Positions 27,174 to 35,472 of a stretch of DNA of 64,000 nt are shown piece after piece. The stretch is from Candidatus Hinthialibacter antarcticus (GTDB lineage: Bacteria; Hinthialibacterota; Hinthialibacteria; Hinthialibacterales; Hinthialibacteraceae): positions 36,190 to 100,189 of the forward strand of contig JAVCCE010000064.1 of the NCBI GenBank assembly GCA_030765645.1, written 5' to 3'. Both the position numbers and the translations under genes were made by a program. The notes under the pieces are model-generated. The model worked only from the letters and a program-made list of their open reading frames with translations, was not told where the DNA came from and searched no databases. How positions within the stretch are numbered: the first letter of the stretch is position 1; the number at the start of each line of letters is the position of its first letter.

Positions 27174-28475
27174 ATGACCACCAGCACGCGCGCGCCGCGC
27201 TTCTCCATTCATACCCTAGGGTGCAAAGTCAATCAATATGACTCAGAACGCATCCGCACCCAGCTGATGCAACGCGGCTTTCAGTTGCAAGGCGAGGCCG
27301 ATGAATCGCTGGACTTAATCGTGGTGAACACTTGTTCGGTGACCTCTGAAAGCGACCGCAAAGGCCGCCAGATGATCCGTAAGTTGATCCGCCAAAACCC
27401 GGATGCGCGCGTCGCCGTCACCGGATGTTACTCGGAACGCAAACCGCTCGAAATCGGAGCGATTGAAGGCGTTGACGAAATCGTCCCCATTCAAGACCAA
27501 GACGCCTGGGCGGCGCGCATCGCCGACGAACTCGGTTGGGGATGCGAAGACCAAAGCCACCTCTGGAAAGGCGGCGGCATCGAAATCTTTCACGAACACA
27601 CCCGCGCGTTCATTAAAATCCAAGACGGCTGCGATTTAAAATGCACCTTTTGCAGCATCCCCACCAGCCGGGGCGTCGCCCGCAGTCGGCCCATTCCTGA
27701 AGTAATGAATGAAGCGCGCCGGATGATTGATTTGGGTTACCCGGAAGTCGTCTTGTGCGGCATCTGCATCGGACATTACGGCATCGGCGAAGATTTTGGG
27801 CTACACAATCTCCTCGAAGAATTAGCCAACATCAAGGGCGTTAAGCGCATTCGTATCTCTTCGCTGGAACCGCAAGACGTGAGCGATGATTTGTTTCGCG
27901 TGATGGCGGACTACGGCGACATCGCCTGCCCGCATCTGCATCTGCCCATCCAAAGCGGCTCCAACAAAATTCTGCGCCGAATGAAACGCCCTTACCAGCG
28001 GGAGTCCTTTTTTGAACGAATACAAACCGCCCGCGATCTGATCCCCAATTTTGAAGTCTCGACAGACATCATGGTCGGGTTCCCGGATGAAAGCGATGAT
28101 GATTTTGAACAGACGCTTGAGTCAGTCCGTATCAGCCGGTTCAACCGCGTCCATTCGTTTCCCTTCTCGGTTCGCGACGAAGCGCCCGCAGCGCGAATGA
28201 AGAACCATCTGCCTCCGAATCTAATTAAACAACGCCGCATTGAACTCGACCGCATCGCCAACGAAACCGCGAATAAAGTCAAGCAAGCGTATTTGACAAA
28301 ATCGTTGCCCGTTCTTTGTGAATCATCCGAGCAAAGCCGATTTATCGGCTATACTTCAAACTATCTTCGCGCCGAATTCACCTCACCTCTTCCAATACAA
28401 AAAGGCGAAGAAATCCTTGTCCAGTTTGACCAACTAAGAAACGGCCGACTGCATGGAAAGCCTTTAAGCAAATGA
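27174..28475 (+). CDS. mtaB: tRNA (N6-threonylcarbamoyladenosine37-C2)-methylthiotransferase, MtaB-type
   Basis: Radical SAM methylthiotransferase of the MiaB family. The N-terminal cluster cysteines are C17, C54 and C85; the radical SAM triad is C153-x3-C157-x2-C160 (D-G-C-D-L-K-C-T-F-C). T-L-G-C-K-V-N-Q-Y-D-S-E and the S-T-D-I-M-V-G-F-P segment fit MtaB better than MiaB or RimO. The C-terminal TRAM-like part is short. It overlaps the sigma factor gene by four bases (ATGA), unusual company for a tRNA enzyme. Confidence 0.9.
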   Translation: MTTSTRAPRFSIHTLGCKVNQYDSERIRTQLMQRGFQLQGEADESLDLIVVNTCSVTSESDRKGRQMIRKLIRQNPDARVAVTGCYSERKPLEIGAIEGVDEIVPIQDQDAWAARIADELGWGCEDQSHLWKGGGIEIFHEHTRAFIKIQDGCDLKCTFCSIPTSRGVARSRPIPEVMNEARRMIDLGYPEVVLCGICIGHYGIGEDFGLHNLLEELANIKGVKRIRISSLEPQDVSDDLFRVMADYGDIACPHLHLPIQSGSNKILRRMKRPYQRESFFERIQTARDLIPNFEVSTDIMVGFPDESDDDFEQTLESVRISRFNRVHSFPFSVRDEAPAARMKNHLPPNLIKQRRIELDRIANETANKVKQAYLTKSLPVLCESSEQSRFIGYTSNYLRAEFTSPLPIQKGEEILVQFDQLRNGRLHGKPLSK

Positions 28476-29044
28476 ATGAAACGACTACTTTGTCCCCACA
28501 AAATTGGGCGGAAGACTACGGCGACGTGTTATATCGCTATGCGTTACGGATGTTAAAAAATCCAGACCAGGCCGAAGACGCTGTTCAGGAAACCTTCATC
28601 GCCGCCATTCGCGCTAAAGATTCGTTCAAAGGTAAGTCAACCGTCCGCACTTGGTTAATCGGCATCCTGCGCAACAAGATTCACGATATGTTGCGAAAAA
28701 AATACCGCGAACAAGAAATCCTCGATCCGTCGAGCGACTTAGAAAACACCTATCCGATCCGCCAATGGTTTGATTATTTCAACCACTGGAAAAACCATCC
28801 CGCTACATGGAAGAACCCCAGCGCATCGTTAAACGAAAAAGAATTTTGGCTGACATTGAACCAATGCATCGAAAATCTACCCGAACCAATGGCGGACGCG
28901 TTCTCGCTGCGCGTGTTTGATGAAACAAATAGCGAAGAAATTTGTAAGATGATGGACATCACAACGACTCACTTAGGAGTCCTCATTCATCGCGCGCGGC
29001 TTCGGCTGAGGCAATGTCTGGAAATAAATTGGTTCAAAAAATAG
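28472..29044 (+). CDS. ECF-type RNA polymerase sigma factor
   Basis: 190 residues with region 2 (Y-R-Y-A-L-R-M-L-K-N-P-D-Q-A-E-D-A-V-Q-E-T then T-W-L-I-G-I-L-R-N-K) and region 4 (E-E-I-C-K-M-M-D-I-T-T-T-H-L-G-V-L-I-H-R-A-R). A linker of about 50 residues between them is longer than usual. The following gene codes for a zinc anti-sigma, 6 bp away, the typical ECF pair. The target promoters are unknown. Confidence 0.92.
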   Translation: MNETTTLSPQNWAEDYGDVLYRYALRMLKNPDQAEDAVQETFIAAIRAKDSFKGKSTVRTWLIGILRNKIHDMLRKKYREQEILDPSSDLENTYPIRQWFDYFNHWKNHPATWKNPSASLNEKEFWLTLNQCIENLPEPMADAFSLRVFDETNSEEICKMMDITTTHLGVLIHRARLRLRQCLEINWFKK

Positions 29045-29050
29045 GACGTC

Positions 29051-29299
29051 ATGATTTCTTGTAAGAAAGCATCCATTCTATTGTCTGCGTCTTTAGATCG
29101 AGAACTTTCGTTCCTCGAAAGATTCGCGCTGAGAATTCATTTGACTGTTTGCAAATGGTGCAGGCGCTTTCGTGTTCAAATTACATTTCTGCACTCTCTT
29201 GGAAGCGAGCTGGACCAAGAAGAACAACTCATCACCGCCCTGCCGTCTGAAGCCAAACAGCGAATACAAAAATCCATTGATGATGAATTGAATCAGTAG
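29051..29299 (+). CDS. Zinc-finger anti-sigma factor (soluble)
   Basis: 82 residues with the H-x3-C-x2-C signature of zinc-containing anti-sigma factors (H-L-T-V-C-K-W-C at about 30-37) and an upstream Cys at residue 4. No membrane helix, so it is cytoplasmic, as in redox-responsive anti-sigmas. It would hold the sigma factor encoded immediately upstream, and release it when the zinc site is disturbed. Confidence 0.85.
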   Translation: MISCKKASILLSASLDRELSFLERFALRIHLTVCKWCRRFRVQITFLHSLGSELDQEEQLITALPSEAKQRIQKSIDDELNQ

Positions 29300-29419
29300 T
29301 TCCTTTACGACTCAATCTTGCCTTTTTTTTAATCACTCACTTTTTTTGTAAGATTTCACCTCCCGCTTCGACTCACTTACTGCAAACCATTTCCGTCAGA
29401 GCGTTTGTCAAAAGTATGT

Positions 29420-29460
29420 GCGCTAAGCGCGCCCGTAGCCTGCCTGTCGCAGGCAGAGGC
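29420..29460. repeat. Palindromic intergenic element
   Basis: Two adjacent palindromes: GCGCT-A-AGCGC (29420-29430) and TGCCTG-TCG-CAGGCA (29441-29455), the latter extended by GCC/GGC. It resembles short REP-like palindromes. Only one copy is in the window. It lies 104 bp before the spondin_N gene. Confidence 0.45.
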
Positions 29461-29563
29461 TCAGCGTGAGAGAGAGTTAACAAAACTCAATCCGCACATA
29501 ATTCTGGCAACCACTATAAAAGAGAGAAATGGAAATTTTTTGATTGCAGAAGGAGTTTTGTGT

Positions 29564-30805
29564 ATGAAGCGTCGTATTGTTAATCTGTTTGGTATTGCGG
29601 TTCTCGTTGTAGCACTTTCGGCTTCCATGCCGACCTATGCTTTGGTTTATCACATTGAAGTAAGAGACTTAGAACCGGGCCAGCCGCTAACCCCGCCGGT
29701 TGCAGTAGTCCATGATGCAGGCTATCAATTGTTTGCGATCAATGGACCTGCGACTCCTGGTTTAGAGACGCTGGCTGAAGACGGTCACCCAAACATGTTG
29801 GTCGACGAAGCCAATGCCAGCAGCAGCGTACAAAGCGTCCATGTCGGCGGCAGCGCCCCGACGTTTGGTTCCTTTAAATTTTTCATTGATGCTGAACCGG
29901 GAGATTTATTTTCACTCGTCTCCATGTTCGCCCGCACCAATGACAATTTCATCGGCGTTTCCTCAATGGCATTGCCTGGTGAAGGCGCTCCCGTCGAAAT
30001 TGACGCAGACGTTTATGACGCTGGCACAGAAATGAACACTGGTCTCATCGCTCACATCCCAGCCTATGGCAATGAGTTTGTCGGCGAAGAAGAAAATGGG
30101 ACCATCCAAATCGCAAACGCCTTCACCATTCAAGACGACCCAGCCAATGGCCAAGAAAACTTCACCTGGCCTCCATCAGCGAAAATCATCATTACCCCGT
30201 TAGCGAATGCGCTTCACTACACCATCAACATCACAGGAACAAGCGAAGGCCAACCGCTGACGCCTCCCGTCGTTGTTGTCCACGATTCACGCGCTCAAGT
30301 GTTTACCATCGGCAGCGAAGCCTCGGCGGGTTTAGAAATCATCGCAGAAGAAGGCATGCCAGACACGCTTGTTAGTGAGTTATTTCCTACGGAAGGCGTT
30401 TTTTCCGTCAACGTCGCGGGAACAGGCCCTGGCTTTGAGCATGAAACATCATTCATGGCGGCGCCCGGAATGCTTGTCAGCGTCGTGAGTATGTTTGCAC
30501 GAACGAATGACGTATTCATCGGAATTAACAGCGTAGAACTTCCAACCATGGGCGCCCCGGCTTCTATTGAAGCAGTCGCCTATGACGCGGGAACAGAAAT
30601 GAACACCGGGCTTGTGGAACATATTCCATTCTATGGAAACGCCGGCGGGCCGGATGAAAACGGCCTAGTTGCTGAAATCAATTCCTATTCGGTTCTTGAT
30701 GATCCTGATGGGATGCTGGATTATGCTTGGCCGCCAGCGGCTACGATTACTATTTCTGGAAGCGAGGGCACATCAAACGTCGCCGACTGGACATTGTACG
30801 AATAA
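29564..30805 (+). CDS. Exported protein with two spondin_N domains and a W-x-L-Y tail
   Basis: I start at the ATG at 29564 (AGAAGGAG upstream); it opens a signal peptide ending T-Y-A. Upstream in-frame codons cross the palindromic element. Two tandem copies of about 170 residues follow, each beginning E-x-x-x-G-Q-P-L-T-P-P-V-x-V-V-H-D and containing G-L-E-x-x-A-E-x-G-x-x, L-V-S-M-F-A-R-T-N-D-x-F-I-G and D-A-G-T-E-M-N-T-G-L: the spondin_N pattern, known from secreted or surface proteins of bacteria and from eukaryotic F-spondin. The last ten residues (N-V-A-D-W-T-L-Y-E) resemble the end of the convergent neighbour. Probably a cell-surface or secreted adhesion-type protein. Confidence 0.82.
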   Translation: MKRRIVNLFGIAVLVVALSASMPTYALVYHIEVRDLEPGQPLTPPVAVVHDAGYQLFAINGPATPGLETLAEDGHPNMLVDEANASSSVQSVHVGGSAPTFGSFKFFIDAEPGDLFSLVSMFARTNDNFIGVSSMALPGEGAPVEIDADVYDAGTEMNTGLIAHIPAYGNEFVGEEENGTIQIANAFTIQDDPANGQENFTWPPSAKIIITPLANALHYTINITGTSEGQPLTPPVVVVHDSRAQVFTIGSEASAGLEIIAEEGMPDTLVSELFPTEGVFSVNVAGTGPGFEHETSFMAAPGMLVSVVSMFARTNDVFIGINSVELPTMGAPASIEAVAYDAGTEMNTGLVEHIPFYGNAGGPDENGLVAEINSYSVLDDPDGMLDYAWPPAATITISGSEGTSNVADWTLYE

Positions 30806-30847
30806 GCAAAATGTTGGGCGGGGAGATTGCTCCCCGCCCTGCTTATT
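30801..30847 (+). terminator. Terminator-like hairpin, spondin_N gene
   Basis: GC-rich stem GGGCGGGGAG (30816-30825) / CTCCCCGCCC (30830-30839), ATTG loop, with an outer AATAAGCA / TGCTTATT arm that overlaps the stop codon. T tract short. It lies between two convergent genes and probably serves both. Confidence 0.6.
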
Positions 30848-30867
30848 TGAAGCGACGTTATTTCTTA

Positions 30868-32160
30868 TTAATAGAGCTGCCAATTTTTTGTGATTGAACT
30901 ACTGCCCCGAACAAAACGCGCATAGATATCTCGAATGTCGGGATCGCCTTCCGTTCCGTCTTCTTCCCATACAACGAAAAAATCACCCGACTGCGTGTTC
31001 GTCGCTACGGCAGGCAGTTTCGATTCGTCATAATACCGTTCGCTGCCGAAGTCTTCGGTGGCGTCATCGCCGCCGTCATAGATCAGAAAAATATCGCTTG
31101 CCAGTGAGCCGTCCCGCCCAATAAATCGCCCATAAATATCAGCGAAGGCAAATTCGCCGCTGGGGTCGCCTTTCCAAACGACAAGATAAACGCCAGCAGC
31201 AGAACTATAATCGGCGTCCTGACGAAGCGAGTAGGCCGTCGTTTTCTCAATGGGAACCGGCTCTCCAACCAGGCTTCCATCCGCAGAAACAATCTGCCCG
31301 ATTACGTCAGTCGCTGTTTGAGGATCAAGGCCTTCGGAGAAGCCAATGCGTTCATCCCAAATCACAAGAAACTGATCGTCATCGGAGTTGTAGGCAACCC
31401 TTGGCGATTCTTCGGCGAATTCCTGGTCGCGAATAAACAGCGTTTCGCCAATCAATTCACCGTTTGCATCTAATAGTTGTGCGCTCAAATTTTCGGAGCC
31501 AGTATTGCGCGACTCGCGGTCTTCCCAAGCAACCAGATAGACATTGCTAACGCTTGACCACGCGACTGACGAATTGGTGCCGTTGCCGAATACGTCAACG
31601 GGAATATCCAGATCAAGATTGGGAAATAGAATTTGGGCGGAAGGGTTCTGTGATAATCCAGCAATGTATTTGTTATCGGTTGCGTTATAAGCGACTGACA
31701 CGACGCGGGCGCGGGCGGCAGGATCAAAAAACGTCGGGCCGCCGCTATTGTCAATCACAGTGAAATTGCCTAGCAGCTGACCATCAGTCGCCACACGTTG
31801 ACCATAGGCTTGGCTGCTATTGGTCATACGCGCAACAACAACAAACTCGTTGTCCGTGCTGTTATACGCGGCTTCCGGCGCCTCCATTCCAGCGGGGTCG
31901 CTCATAATCAAAAACGGCTCCATGATTGGCGCGCCAGTATCACCATTCACGATCACGCCGTGAATGTCATGCACACGATCAACCAGTTGTTCTTCCCATA
32001 CCACAAGAAACGTATTGTCCGTCGAGTTGTAAGTCACATCAGGAAACTGTTGACCAAAAATTGCGTCCGTCACGATGACAACGTCATCGAGTTCCTGCCC
32101 GACTGCAACTCCAACAACCATGAATAGCGCAACGATTGAACATAAAATTTTGTGAGACAT
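30868..32160 (-). CDS. Exported repeat protein, probably beta-propeller-like, with W-x-L-Y tail
   Basis: The ATG at 32160 (AAGGGGAA upstream) begins a signal peptide ending V-G-V-A-V-G-Q. The mature protein has about six repeats spaced 55-65 residues apart, each with Y-N-S-(T/D)-D-N-x-F-L-V-V-W-E-(D/E) or a variant. This is a blade-like pattern expected of a beta-propeller. It ends S-S-I-T-K-N-W-Q-L-Y. I recognise no named family. Adjacent TonB receptor and convergent spondin_N protein suggest an outer-surface role. Confidence 0.7.
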   Translation of the reverse strand: MSHKILCSIVALFMVVGVAVGQELDDVVIVTDAIFGQQFPDVTYNSTDNTFLVVWEEQLVDRVHDIHGVIVNGDTGAPIMEPFLIMSDPAGMEAPEAAYNSTDNEFVVVARMTNSSQAYGQRVATDGQLLGNFTVIDNSGGPTFFDPAARARVVSVAYNATDNKYIAGLSQNPSAQILFPNLDLDIPVDVFGNGTNSSVAWSSVSNVYLVAWEDRESRNTGSENLSAQLLDANGELIGETLFIRDQEFAEESPRVAYNSDDDQFLVIWDERIGFSEGLDPQTATDVIGQIVSADGSLVGEPVPIEKTTAYSLRQDADYSSAAGVYLVVWKGDPSGEFAFADIYGRFIGRDGSLASDIFLIYDGGDDATEDFGSERYYDESKLPAVATNTQSGDFFVVWEEDGTEGDPDIRDIYARFVRGSSSITKNWQLY

Positions 32161-32251
32161 GTTTGATTCCCCTTTGGATATAAAAGACAGATGGATTAAC
32201 AAAGTGATTTGTTTATTATGGCAGTCAATTGAAAGAATAGCGAAAATTAAA

Positions 32252-34315
32252 TCAGAATCGGAAAGTTGCTTTTGCGTAAACGCTTCGATCTATATAGGTT
32301 GGCGCAGAAAACCAGTAGGGAGAATCATAAAATTCCCGGCGGCTGGAATCCAACAGGTTTTGTCCGACAACAGAGAGTTCAATGTTCTCATTCGGCGACC
32401 ATGAAATCCGAATATCCAGATTTATGTGGTCAGCCAACTGGCCATCGGCAAGAAATAAACTGTAATCGGGAAAGGGAATTTCATCGACGTAACGCAGCCA
32501 TAAATCAAGTTCGACATCTTTCGCCACGTCGATGCTCGTCAGCCATGAAACTTGTTGCTGCGGCGTTACGGTTTCTTCAATTTCTTCAGCGCCTTCAAGT
32601 AAAGTAACACGCTGATAATCAAGTTCTACGACGGAAAGTGTGTAGGCCAATTTCCATTTCATCCAATCAGCGACATTGATTGTTGAGGCCGCTTCAAAAC
32701 CATAGATAGTCCCCTCTATATCGTTCACAAGCGGGCTGCTAAGTTCTATAAAGGGACGTCCGAGGTCATCAACCATAAATTCGATGTCACCATTCACCGC
32801 AACGCGCAGCCGATCATAATCATGAAAGAACAGCGTCGCATCGAATAATGCTTTCTCTGAAATGATCGTTCGATATCCGATTTCATAGGCAATGAGTTCT
32901 TCTGACAAAAACTCTTCGTTCCCTACTGTTTTTATCAAAATATCAAAAGGAAGAGCCAGATCATCGCCAAAAATTCTTGCGCTTTCATATCGTTCTAAAT
33001 CATGTTCGCCGCGCGACGGCGTACGGACGGCGCGCGAGATGGACGCCCAGAATGAGTGGTTTTCATCCGGCGTCCACACCATGCGGGCGTTTGGTTGAAT
33101 CTCAAATCCCGTATAATCGTTATGCTCAAATTTCGAGCCGAGTATCAACCGTAATTTGTCTGGAAGCAATTCAAATTCATCTTGTACAAATCCACTGAAT
33201 AATTGGTCGGTGCGGCTGTCAGGATCAAAATTAATTTCTTGTCCGCCTTGCAGATCATCCAGATTCAGGCGATAGCCCAGCCCCCAGACCAATTCTTGTC
33301 TCTCGCCAATTTTAAAGCGATGTTGAAAATCCCAATCAAGAATGTCGCGTCGCTCATGGAAGGCGTAATGGTCGCGCTCGGTATAGTCATAAAAGAATTG
33401 CAGCGATAAATCCGAATCCTCTGAAAACTCGCGCGTCCATCGCGAAAGAAAGTTGGCGCCCTGGGCGTTATCATTCACATTTTCAAAAACCCAAAATGGA
33501 TCATTGGGTTTCGGGAACGTATAGATATTGCCGACGCTCCCGCCGTATCCATCGCCTTGCAGCGTTAATGAGTCGTTTTCATCCATTTGCCAGTCGGCGC
33601 GAAATCCACCACGCAACATGTCCCAATCGTCTTCCGCCTCGTTTTCGTTTTCATCGAGGTAGCCGTCGCGATTAAAGTATTTGAGATAAGTTCGATAATA
33701 AAAGTCTTCGCCAAGACTGCCGCCGTACCGCACCGTTCCAAAGCCGTGTTCCTGCGTCCCCCCACCGACACTGACCAACCCGCCTTGAGTCTCTCTCGCA
33801 TTTTTGGTAATGATGTTGATGACGCCGTTGACAGCATTCGCGCCCCACAACGTCGCGCCCGGGCCGCGGATCACTTCGATGCGGTCGATATCTTCGAGAA
33901 CGACATCTTGAAATTCCCAATATACGCCCGAAAACAAAGGCGTGTATACCGAGCGCCCATCAATCAGCACCAGGAGTTTATTGGATAAACGATCATTAAA
34001 ACCCCGTGAGGTGATTGCCCATTTATTTGAATCAATCCGCGCAACGATCAGCCCCGGCGCAAGCCGCAGCGCTTCCGGTATGCTGGTTGCCCCTGATCGG
34101 CGGATGTCTTCGTTGGTGATAACAAAGACCGCCGCAGGCGCACCGGAGACCGATTCTTTTTTCTTAGAAACGGACGTGATTTCAACTTGGAGCAGGTCTT
34201 CCAAACTCAGTTCAGTAAGTTGTGAAAGCGCAATGCCCCTCGTTTCGCTCTCAGCAAAAGCGAAGCCGATAGAAAATAAGGCAATTAGACACGGGATGAA
34301 AAGTAAATGGCGCAT
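32252..34315 (-). CDS. TonB-dependent outer membrane receptor
   Basis: 687 residues: signal peptide (residues 1-21), a plug domain (about 30-180) with S-V-S-K-K, V-F-V-I-T-N-E-D-I-R-R-S-G, D-G-R-S-V-Y and R-I-E-V-I-R-G-P-G-A-T-L-W-G-A-N-A-V-N-G-V-I-N-I-I-T-K, then a beta-barrel ending in aromatic F (A-T-F-R-F). The plug resembles BtuB/FecA-like receptors taking up vitamins, metals or glycans; the ligand is not readable. No TonB/ExbBD, SusD or riboswitch is seen nearby. Confidence 0.9.
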   Translation of the reverse strand: MRHLLFIPCLIALFSIGFAFAESETRGIALSQLTELSLEDLLQVEITSVSKKKESVSGAPAAVFVITNEDIRRSGATSIPEALRLAPGLIVARIDSNKWAITSRGFNDRLSNKLLVLIDGRSVYTPLFSGVYWEFQDVVLEDIDRIEVIRGPGATLWGANAVNGVINIITKNARETQGGLVSVGGGTQEHGFGTVRYGGSLGEDFYYRTYLKYFNRDGYLDENENEAEDDWDMLRGGFRADWQMDENDSLTLQGDGYGGSVGNIYTFPKPNDPFWVFENVNDNAQGANFLSRWTREFSEDSDLSLQFFYDYTERDHYAFHERRDILDWDFQHRFKIGERQELVWGLGYRLNLDDLQGGQEINFDPDSRTDQLFSGFVQDEFELLPDKLRLILGSKFEHNDYTGFEIQPNARMVWTPDENHSFWASISRAVRTPSRGEHDLERYESARIFGDDLALPFDILIKTVGNEEFLSEELIAYEIGYRTIISEKALFDATLFFHDYDRLRVAVNGDIEFMVDDLGRPFIELSSPLVNDIEGTIYGFEAASTINVADWMKWKLAYTLSVVELDYQRVTLLEGAEEIEETVTPQQQVSWLTSIDVAKDVELDLWLRYVDEIPFPDYSLFLADGQLADHINLDIRISWSPNENIELSVVGQNLLDSSRREFYDSPYWFSAPTYIDRSVYAKATFRF

Positions 34316-34447
34316 GAAGTTTTTAATAGACTGAAATTAGATCACATTTTGTTATAACATCTTACAAGATAGAGAATACATGAATCAGGTTGATTCACAA
34401 GAACTGAAAAACAATTGTACTATACAACTCAAAGGAAGCAATCACCA

Positions 34448-35131
34448 ATGAAAATTCTATTTCCACTTTTTATCGCTTCAGTCCTACTATTGATAATCGC
34501 AAACACTTCGTCAAGTCAGGATGATAAGAAGCCCCTGTTAGCTCCGGTTTACCCCAAATTGGCGGACTGGTTTGTCGAACAATATGATCTCGCTGGTCTG
34601 GAAGGCGTCGCTCTCGACATCGGCAGCGGGCGCGGCGACCTGATCCTCGAACTTTGCAGCCGCACCCGCCTGCATTGGGTGAATGCGGATATCAACGCCA
34701 AGGCGTTTCCGGCTTTTCTACAACGCATTGACCAAGCGGGCTTCACCGGTCGAGCCAGCGCCATGCTGGCGGATGCGCAGCACCTACCATTCAAAGACAA
34801 TTACGCAGACGTTATTGTCTCGCGCGGGTCGATTCCCTTTTGGGGTGACGTCAAAGCCGGGCTGGCTGAAGTCTACCGCGTACTCAAGCCGGGTTGCGTT
34901 GCGTATATCGGTCGTGGATTCTCGGAAAACGTCCCTGTCGAAACCGCCCGCGCCATTCGCGACAAGCAAAACAAAAGCCGCTCGTTTCCGGCGTATGACC
35001 CCGACGAAGCCGAAGCGACCTGGCGTAAGTATTTAATGGAATTAGGAATCGAAAATTTCCGCATCATCCGCCCGCGCCCCGCAGGCAGCGATGGTATAAA
35101 CTACGGTGTGTGGATTGAGATGAAGAAGTAA
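34448..35131 (+). CDS. SAM-dependent methyltransferase with an N-terminal signal
   Basis: The ATG at 34448 (AAAGGAAG upstream) gives a signal-like N-terminus, K-I-L-F-P-L-F-I-A-S-V-L-L-L-I-I, before the class I methyltransferase fold: motif I is V-A-L-D-I-G-S-G-R-G-D, followed by A-D-A-Q-H-L-P-F and L-A-E-V-Y-R-V-L-K-P-G. SAM is cytoplasmic, so either the helix is a membrane anchor facing the cytoplasm or the protein is exported and inactive or dependent on imported SAM. Divergent from the TonB receptor gene (132 bp apart). Substrate unknown. Confidence 0.78.
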   Translation: MKILFPLFIASVLLLIIANTSSSQDDKKPLLAPVYPKLADWFVEQYDLAGLEGVALDIGSGRGDLILELCSRTRLHWVNADINAKAFPAFLQRIDQAGFTGRASAMLADAQHLPFKDNYADVIVSRGSIPFWGDVKAGLAEVYRVLKPGCVAYIGRGFSENVPVETARAIRDKQNKSRSFPAYDPDEAEATWRKYLMELGIENFRIIRPRPAGSDGINYGVWIEMKK

Positions 35132-35173
35132 ATGAAAAAGGATTCTTCTGTAAATTAGAATTTTATTCTACAA

Positions 35174-35466
35174 ATTGAATTGAGATTTCGCTGCATGTGG
35201 CATGGGTACAACTCTGCTCGCTTCAGTGTCAATGTCATTGACTGAAGACTTTTAGCCCCCCTTTTTAAGGGGGGGACGGCGCTGAAAGCGCCAGGGGGGG
35301 GACGGCGCTGAAAGCGCCAGGGGGGATTCGGGCGCAACACGTTGCGCCCCTACAGGGCTGATATTTTTGATTTCGTTGCATCAAGGTCTGCCCTCACTTC
35401 GCGACGCCTTGGCTCGCCATCCCTTAAGTCAATGACATTGGCTTCAGTGCGGGCTGTTACGCGAGC
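35174..35466 (+). repeat. Dispersed repeat A, copy 2, split by a palindromic element
   Basis: Left part 35174-35228 and right part from 35441 onward are one repeat A copy, interrupted at GCTTCAGTG, which is present on both sides (35220-35228 and 35441-35449) as a 9-bp target duplication. Joining the two sides gives GCTTCAGTGCGGGCT, identical to 4151-4165 of copy 1. The first 39 bases match copy 3 exactly. The right end is fuzzy. Confidence 0.85.
35231..35439. mobile_element. Short palindromic inserted element, copy 1 (MITE-like)
   Basis: 209 bp bounded by AATGTCATTGACTGAAG and CTTAAGTCAATGACATT (17-bp inverted repeats, one mismatch). It contains further palindromes: CCCCCCTTTTTAAGGGGGG-like, GGCGCT-GAA-AGCGCC and GGGCGCAA-CACG-TTGCGCCC. 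It has no gene of its own. A 26-bp unit around GACGGCGCTGAAAGCGCCAG is tandemly duplicated here relative to copy 2, explaining the 26-bp length difference. It is flanked by the 9-bp duplication GCTTCAGTG. It must be moved by a transposase elsewhere. Confidence 0.85.
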
Positions 35467-35472
35467 CCGCCC

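Noticed and set aside
29405..29563. N-terminal extension of the spondin_N gene
   Set aside because: The extension lies over a palindromic element and precedes a clean ribosome site and signal peptide at 29564.
35155..35340. Open frame on the minus strand over the element at 35.2 kb
   Set aside because: The frame crosses repeat boundaries and the tandem 26-bp unit; a by-product of the palindromes.
35231..35439. CRISPR or tandem array from the repeated GGCGCTGAAAGCGCC units
   Set aside because: Only two units, no spacers, and the second element copy has one; it is an internal duplication.
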